The notes under the pieces: generated by a model | Told to the model about the DNA's origin: nothing | What the model saw: the letters and a program-made list of their open reading frames with translations, nothing else | Database searches by the model: none | Source: Malus domestica | Taxonomy: Eukaryota; Streptophyta; Magnoliopsida; Rosales; Rosaceae | NCBI RefSeq assembly: GCF_042453785.1 | Contig: NC_091667.1 | Coordinates: 32,914,001 to 32,978,000 of the forward strand | Reading direction: 5' to 3' | DNA length: 64,000 bases | Made by a program: the position numbers and the translations under genes | In this document: positions 57,820-64,000 of the stretch, in pieces | How positions within the stretch are numbered: the stretch's first letter is position 1 | Layout: each line of letters starts with the position of its first letter

Positions 57820-60800
57820 TGATCTTCGCTAGATTGCTCCAGTCATTAGTGTGGATAAGTATATAAATGGATAGAGATAGGAAAACAAACACAAGATGTA
57901 CGTGGTTCACCCAGATTGGCTACGTCCACGGAATAGAAGAGTTCTCATTAATTGTGAAGGGTTTACACAAGTACATAGGTTCAAGCTCTCCTTTAGTGAG
58001 TACAAGTGAATGATTTAGTACAAATGACATTAGGAAATATTGTGGGAGAATGATCTCGTAATCATGAAACTTCTAAGTACCGGAGTGTGGTATCGTCTTG
58101 ACTTGCCTTATCTGTCTCATAGGTAGATGTGGCATCTTCTCTGGAAGTACTCTTCCTCCATCCAGGGGTGGTATCTTTAACTGGTGGAGATGCACAAGGT
58201 AATGTATCAATTTCACTTGAAGCTTACTTGTAGTTTCAGGCTTGGTCAAGCGCGATACAAACCATGTAGTAGGAGTCCCCCAAGTCGCCGAGCTAGGGGA
58301 TCTATTGAAAGAGGTGACAAACAAGGTAAACAATCAGAGCTCCAAGCAATCAGTCCCAGATCAGAACTTTGATTTCGAGTTCCGGCTGATTGTTCACATT
58401 CTCCCTATCTTGCAGGCAGCATGAAGGATAAAGAGAAGAAAAATGAGAAGATATGATATGGGATACTTTTGCTTTTGAAGAAGTAACTTTCCACATGCTT
58501 ATTCTTGAACTGAGCTGAAGGGTTTTCTGATTTCCTCCAGAGTATAAGGCCGACTGGAGAATTTGAGGGTCAAAACAAGTCCATCAAATCTAGAGTACGT
58601 TCGACCCTGCTGATATATGATACTTTTGCTTTTGACAGAGTAGTGGATGTATCGGCACGTGTGCTGTTACGCTTGTCTCCACATGCTTCATTGTATCCTT
58701 CTCACTTGCCCTATTTGTTCCTCAGGCAGATGCGGTATCTTCCCTGGAAGCATAAGATGTTGAAGATGAGTACTCAAGAGCAATGCCAGGTAAGTAATCA
58801 GGTAAGAGGTTCTTGGCTGGAAGCTTGATTCCAAGTGATGACTGATTGCTTTCTTTCTCCTTGTCTTGCAGGTAAGAACAAGGCCAAAGGAAAAGACAGG
58901 GAAAAAGCATGATATGAGATACTCTTGCTTTTAACCCTGATGATATGAGATATTCTTGCTCTAGTATAGCTTGTTTGCAGAAGTATTATCGGGAGGAAAG
59001 AAAGCTGAATATTTCAAAAGGCTTCGTTGGGAGTGCTCTCTCAGATATGAGGAAGGGTTGAGCATTTTTGCAGGTCTGCCTGTCCGTTGGGGATGGAGGT
59101 CGACATATATAGGAGTCTTCCTAACAATAAGTAGTAATACTATTCCTTTACCCTGCTTGGTCATAGCACGGTAATGGGAGCTGCCAGCTTCACATGTTTT
59201 AACTCTGTCAGAGTACTTTGAAAAAGTGGTCTGTAGTATCTGAAAAGCTGATGTTGTGTGTGAAGATTACAGACAAGCTTTATCTAAGGAGATCCGGCTC
59301 TTGAAGTTGGGAAAGTGGTGCCTCTTCGATTTTCGAACAAGCAATCCTGTCGAGGATCTGGCTCTTGAGATTCGAAGAACGATGCCTCCTCGATTTTTGA
59401 GAAAGCAATCCTGCTGGAGGTCTGACTCTCGAGATTCGGAGAGCGGTGTCTCTTCGATTTTTGAGAAAGTAATCATGTTGGGAGTCTGGCTCTCGAGATT
59501 CAGAGGGCGGTGCCTCTTCGATTTTGGAGCAAGCAATCTTGTTGGAAGTGTTTTCTCGAATGTGAGTAAAGGTTGGGCATGTTTGCTAGTCTACCTTGCC
59601 ACGAAGCACAGAGGTTGACACACAAGGACTTTCCAATTATCCAGTAGTGGTACTGTTCCTTTACCCTTGTGGGTAATAATATGGTAGCTAGACCTTCAAA
59701 ATTTATGTGTCTAAACTTTGTTAGTGCTGTTTCTTTGCAATTCTTTTACCCTTCTTGGTCAGAGCGATGTAGTGGGAGCTGCAAGCTTCACGTGTCTCAA
59801 CTTTGTCAGAGAACTTTGGCAAAGTTATATGTGGTACCCATGAGCTAATGTTGCGTGTGGGAAGTGGGTGATTGAACAGTAAGATTCATGTGCTTTCTAC
59901 TTCACCAGAAATCTTCGACAGAATGCCCCTAATTTCCGCAAAGCTGAGTGTGCGTGTGACAGGTGCTGACAAGGCTGGAAAAGTAGGTGCCTCTTCGATT
60001 TCTGAGATCGGCCCTATTGGTCTCTGAGCAGCCCAGCTTTTGAGAAAGCAAGCGCCTCTTCGATATCTGAGATCGGCCTTCGTGGTCTTTGAGCAGCCCA
60101 GCTTTTGAGAAAGCAAACGCCTCTTCGATTTCTGAGATCGACCCTCGTGGTCTCTGAGCAGCCCAGTTTTTTAGAAAGCAAACGCCTCTTCGATTTCTGA
60201 AGCTCCGTCGAGTGCAGATTTTTATAGGGGCTTGCATTAAGTTCCAAAGCACACTTGAATCTCCACCAGTAGAAGCTCCATTCTTGCACTTCTAAGATCT
60301 TGATTTGTCCGACCTCTTCTCTCTTCAACACCTTTGAAAATGTCTGGCCCCTCCGACCGTCGTTTTGACTTGAACCTTGTTGAAGAGGCAGCCCCACCTT
60401 CTCCAGACAACATATGGTGCCCATCCTTCGTCTCCCCTACTGGTCCTCTTACCGTTGGGGATTCCGTGATGAAGAATGATATGACCGCTGCGGTGGTGGC
60501 CAAGAACCTTCTCACTCCCAAAGATAACAGATTACTTTCCAAACGGTATGATGAGTTGGCTGTTAAGGATTCTCTGGCTCTCAGTGTTCAGTGTGCAGGT
60601 TCTGTGTCTAATATGGCCCAACGCCTATTTGCTCGAACCCGCCAAGTTGAATTATTGGCGGCTGAAGTGATGAGTCTCAAACAGGAGATTAGAGGGCTCA
60701 AGCATGAGAATAAACAGTTGCACCGGCTCACACATGACTATGCTACAAACATGAAGAGGAAGCTTGACAAGATGAAGGAATCTGATGGTCAGGTTTTACT

Positions 60801-61275
60801 TGATCATCAGAGATTTGTAGGTTTGTTCCAAAGGCATTTATTGCCTTCGTCTTCTGGGGCTGTACCGCGTAATGAAGCTCCAAATGATCAACCTCTGATG
60901 CCTCCTCCTTTTAAGGTTCTGTCCAGTACTGAGGCTCCGAATGATCCCCCTCCGGTGCCTTCTCTTTCTAGGGCTCTACCGACTGCTGAGACTTCTCCTA
61001 AGCAACCTTTGTGAAGGCTCCCTCTTGTTTGTTTATTTTGACTTATGTATATGTACATATTTGTAACTTATCGGGGATATCAATAAATAAGCTTTCCTTC
61101 ATTTCAACGTATTGTGTTAAATACACCAAACCCTTCTTCGCTAAGTTCTTTGAATTTTCTTTTGTTGAAGCTTGTATGTTGAAGCTTTGTGAGTGGAGCA
61201 TGTAGGTTGAGGTAGTGTTCCCTTAATTTCCCGAGTGAGGAAAACTTCTCGATTGGAGACTTGGAAAATCCAAGT
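57820..61275 (+). mobile_element. Unit X of element B
   Basis: Counterpart of 25230-29690 but about 1 kb shorter, because the 218-bp repeats occur once instead of four times. It has the 65-bp repeat array (59988-60200), the X ORF (60340-61014), the AATAAATAAG stretch and the junction hairpin (about 61258-61276). Confidence 0.65.
60340..61014 (+). CDS. Unit X protein, unknown coiled-coil protein, copy B
   Basis: 224 codons, same length as the copy at 28755-29429 and open throughout, starting MSGPSDRRFDLNLVEEAAPP. By eye it differs from copy A at roughly a dozen residues (for example NIWCPSF for NIWRPSF, LDKMKESDG for LDQMKETDG) and has no indels. The central LKQEIRGLKHENKQL coiled coil and the Pro-rich tail with EAPND repeats are kept. 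It has no motif I recognise. Transcription would run against the surrounding LINE. Confidence 0.6.
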   Translation: MSGPSDRRFDLNLVEEAAPPSPDNIWCPSFVSPTGPLTVGDSVMKNDMTAAVVAKNLLTPKDNRLLSKRYDELAVKDSLALSVQCAGSVSNMAQRLFARTRQVELLAAEVMSLKQEIRGLKHENKQLHRLTHDYATNMKRKLDKMKESDGQVLLDHQRFVGLFQRHLLPSSSGAVPRNEAPNDQPLMPPPFKVLSSTEAPNDPPPVPSLSRALPTAETSPKQPL

Positions 61276-62518
61276 CACTGAGTGGGATCGGCTATATGAA
61301 TCTTAGAACGCCATTGTGTTCGGTCCTGTGTCATGTCATCCGTTAGATCCAAGTACTCTAAGTCTTTTCTTAGAGTCTCTTCCAAAGTTTTCCTAGGTCT
61401 TCCTAGGTCTTCCTCTACCCCTTCGGCCCTGAACCTCTGTCTCATAGTCGCATCTTCTAATCGGAGCATCAGTAGGCCTTCTTTGCACATGTCCAAACCA
61501 CCGTAACCGATTTTCTCTCATCTTTCCTTCAATTTCGGCTACTCCTACTTTACCCCGGATATCCTCATTCCTAATCTTATCCTTTCTCGTGTGCCCACAC
61601 ATCCAACGAAGCATCCTCATCTCCGCTACACACATTTTATGTACGTGTTGATGCTTCATCGCCCAACATTCTGTGCCATACAGCATCGCCAGCCTTATTG
61701 CCATCCTATAAAATTTTCCCTTGAGCTTCAGTGGCATACGGCGGTCACACAACACGCCGGATGCACTCTTCCACTTCATCCATCCAGCTTGTATTTTATG
61801 GTTGAGATCTCCATCTAATTCTCCGTTCTTTTGCAAGATAGATCCTAGGTAACGAAAACGGTCGCTCTTTGGTATTTCTTGATCTCCGGATCCTCACCCC
61901 TAACTCGTTTTGGCCTCCATTTGCACTGAACTTGCACTCCATATATTCTGTCTTTGATCGGCTTAGGCGAAGACCTTTAGATTCCAACACTTCTCTCCAA
62001 AGGTTAAGCTTTGCATTTACCCCTTCCCAAGTTTCATCTATCAACACTATATCGTCTGCAAAAAGCATACACCAAGGAATATCATCTTGAATATGTCCTG
62101 TTAACTCATCCATTATCAACGCAAAAAGGTAAGGACTTAAGGATAAGCCTTGATGTAATCCTACAGTTACGGGAAAGTCTTCGATTTGTCCTTCATGAGT
62201 TCTTACGGCAGTCTTTGCTCCTTCATACATATCCTTTATAGCTTGGATATATGTTACTCGTACTCCTTTTTTCTCTAAAATCCTCCAAAGAATGTCTCTT
62301 GGGACCCTATCATACGCTTTTTCCAAATCTATAAAGACCATGTGTAAATCCTTTTTCCCATCTCTATATCTTTCCATCAATCTTCGTAAGAGATAGATTG
62401 CCTCCATGGTTGAGCGTCCTGGCATGAACCCAAATTGGTTGTCCGAAACTCGTGCTTCTTGCCTCAATCTATGCTCAATGACTCTCTCTCAGAGCTTCAT
62501 TGTATGACTCATTAGCTT
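61276..62518 (-). pseudogene. LINE reverse transcriptase and C-terminus (element B)
   Basis: RTE/L1-like reverse transcriptase on the minus strand: [38 protein letters not shown] (palm motif A), [18 protein letters not shown] (motif B) and [12 protein letters not shown] (motif C, FADD). A one-base insertion near 61888 (GATCTCCGGATCC against GATCTCCGATCC in A) shifts the frame after ELGVRI. A second frame break follows near 61396, where CCTAGGTCTT is duplicated. A TGA replaces a codon just upstream (K-L-stop-E-R-V near 62493). The element is therefore not functional as read. Confidence 0.92.
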
Positions 62519-63297
62519 AATACCCCTATAGTTCATGCAATTTTGTACGTCGCCCTTATTCTTGTAGATAGGCACCAAAGTGCTCGTTCGCCACTCATTT
62601 GGCATCTTTTTCGTTTTCAAAATCCTATTGAAAATGTCAGTGAGCCATGTTATACTTGTCTCTCCCAAAACTTTCCACACTTCGATTGGTATATCGTCTG
62701 GGCCTACTGCTTTTCTATGCTTCATCTTCTTCAAAGCTACAACCACTTCTTCCTTCCGGATTCGACGATAAAAAGAGTAGTTTCTACACTCTTCTGAGTT
62801 CCTCAACTCCCCTAAAGAAGCACTCCTTTCATGTCCTTCATTGAAAAGATTATGAAAATAACCTCTCCATCTATCTTTAACCGCGTTCTCTGTAGCAAGA
62901 ACCTTTCCATCCTCATCCTTGATGCACCTCACTTGGTTAAGGTCCATTGTCTTCTTTTCCCTTGCTCTAGCTAGTTTATAGATATCCAACTCTCCTTCTT
63001 TGGTATCTAGTCGCTTATACATATCGTCATAAGCCGCTAACTTAGCTTCTCTCACAGCTTTCTTCGCCTCTTGCTTCGCTTTTCTATACCTTTCACCATT
63101 TTCATCGGTCCTATCCTTGTATAAGGCTTTACAACATTCCTTCTTAGCCTTCACCTTTGTTTGTACCTCCTCATTCCACCACCAAGATTCCTTTTGGTGT
63201 GGGGCAAAGCCCTTGGACTGTCCAAATACCTCTTTTGCTACTTTTCGGATACAACTAGCCATGGAATCCCACATTTGGCTAGCTTCCCCCTCTCTAT
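62489..63297 (-). pseudogene. LINE linker and fingers region (element B)
   Basis: Continuous minus-strand frame between endonuclease and reverse transcriptase: ESWWWNEEVQTKVKAKKECC, YDDMYKRLDTKEGELDIYKL, RCIKDEDGKVLATENAVKDR and HRKAVGPDDIPIEVWKVLGE, the last being the usual start of the polymerase fingers, then VPIYKNKGDVQNCMNYRGIK. It ends at the TGA near 62493 and is separated from the endonuclease frame by another stop near 63297. Confidence 0.9.
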
Positions 63298-63298
63298 C

Positions 63299-64000
63299 TC
63301 ACACACACTGGGTGATTACTTTCTCTTTGAAAATGGCTTGTTTTTCTTCTTTTAGATTCCACCATCTAGTCCTTGGGCACTTCCAAGTCTTGTTCTTTTT
63401 TCTCACTCTTTTGATATGTACATCCATCACCAACAAGCGATGTTGATTAGCCACGCTCTCTCCTGGTATAACTTTGCAATCCTTACAAGTTATACAATCC
63501 TCTTTCCTCATTAGAAGAAAATCTATTTGTGTTTTTGACGACCCACTCTTGTAGGTGATCACATGTTCTTCTCTCTTCTTAAAGAAGGTGTTGGCTAAGA
63601 AGAGATCATATGCCATTGCAAAATCTAAGATAGCTTCCCCATCCTCGTTTCTCTCCCCAAAACCATGGCCACCATGAAAACCTCCATAGTTGCCTGTCTC
63701 CCTGCTCACGTGTCCATTTAAATCTCCTCCTATAAATAACTTCTCCGTCTGAGCAATTCCTTGCATCAAGTCTCCAAGGTCTTCCCAAAATTTCTCCTTC
63801 GAACTCGTATCCAACCCTACTTGAGGTGCGTACGCACTAATCACATTGATAAGTTCTTGTCCTATTACAATCTTGATTGCCATGATTCTATCTCCTACCC
63901 TCTTGACATCTACAACATCTTGTGTCAAGGTCTTGTCCACGATGATGCCAACACCGTTTCTCGTTCTATTTGTGCCCGAATACCAAAGTTTAAACCCTGA
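63299..64000 (-). pseudogene. LINE AP-type endonuclease (element B), partial
   Basis: Minus-strand frame with the apurinic endonuclease motifs: INVISAYAPQVGLD, LFIGGDLNGHVS (catalytic GD-x-N), TYKSGSSKTQIDFLLMR (the QIDF motif) and NQHRLLVMD (terminal H). Proteins of this kind are often labelled craniofacial development protein 2-like in plant annotations. The 5' part continues beyond the window. A stop after VITQCV ends the frame at 63299. Confidence 0.9.

Larger units (their letters stand above)
57208..64000 (-). mobile_element. Composite retroelement B: longer copy, runs off the window
   Basis: Same layout as element A on the minus strand: LINE with endonuclease and reverse transcriptase (64000-61276), unit X (61275-57820), LINE 3' end (57819-57225) and (TTG)n tail (CAA run at 57208-57223). 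Both LINE/X junctions fall at the same bases as in A. It is inserted in intron 2 of the truncated RH7 copy. Its 5' end and right target duplication lie beyond the window. Confidence 0.85.

Overview
This is a window of plant nuclear DNA: spliced genes with GT-AG introns, plant-specific gene families and dense transposable elements. The families and the repeats (Au-type SINE, RTE-like LINE, many short MITEs, a TIR-NBS-LRR cluster) fit a woody eudicot. Apple or pear (Rosaceae) is my best guess, but that is an inference and no species marker was tested.

Layout. (1) 1-3.4 kb: the 3' part of a TPX2-like spindle gene (+), holding two SINEs and next to a probable solo LTR. (2) 5.1-11.1 kb: a complete ERECTA-like receptor kinase (-), 27 exons. 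(3) 11.1-19.6 kb: gene-poor AT-rich DNA with MITEs and duplicated repeats. (4) 19.6-21.7 kb: complete RAR1 (-), the CHORD co-chaperone of NLR immune receptors. (5) 22.9-34.1 kb: a complete KEA4/5/6-type K+/H+ antiporter (-), 20 exons, whose intron 14 carries a 5.9-kb composite retroelement. (6) 36.1-37.3 kb: an ATS3-like PLAT protein (+). (7) 38.7-42.7 kb: a complete RH7/PRH75 DEAD-box helicase (+). (8) 43.9-47.7 kb: a TIR-NBS-LRR gene (+), open throughout. (9) 48.4-51.5 kb: remnants of a TM9SF gene and a subtilase. (10) 51.6-56.3 kb: a decayed second TNL broken by a hAT-type element, a solo LTR and MITEs. (11) 56.6-57.2 kb: a truncated second RH7 copy. (12) 57.2-64.0 kb: a second, longer copy of the same composite retroelement, running off the window.

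Two stories link these parts. First, helicase and TNL occur twice in the order RH7-TNL ... TNL'-RH7', with matching sequence behind each TNL. This points to an old tandem duplication in which only the first set stayed intact; RAR1, which stabilises NLRs, lies 22 kb from the intact TNL. Second, the two composite retroelements share one internal architecture: LINE, an unrelated 3.5-4.5 kb unit X on the opposite strand with its own 224-codon ORF, then a repeat of the LINE 3' end and a (TTG)n tail. The copy in the KEA intron has a 16-bp target-site duplication around the whole composite, so LINE+X+LINE moved as one transcript. This is the most unusual feature of the window.

All exon boundaries were read by eye from splice consensus, frame continuity and remembered family sequence. 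The coding lengths of ERL, RAR1, KEA, RH7, TNL1 and ATS3 all sum to multiples of three.
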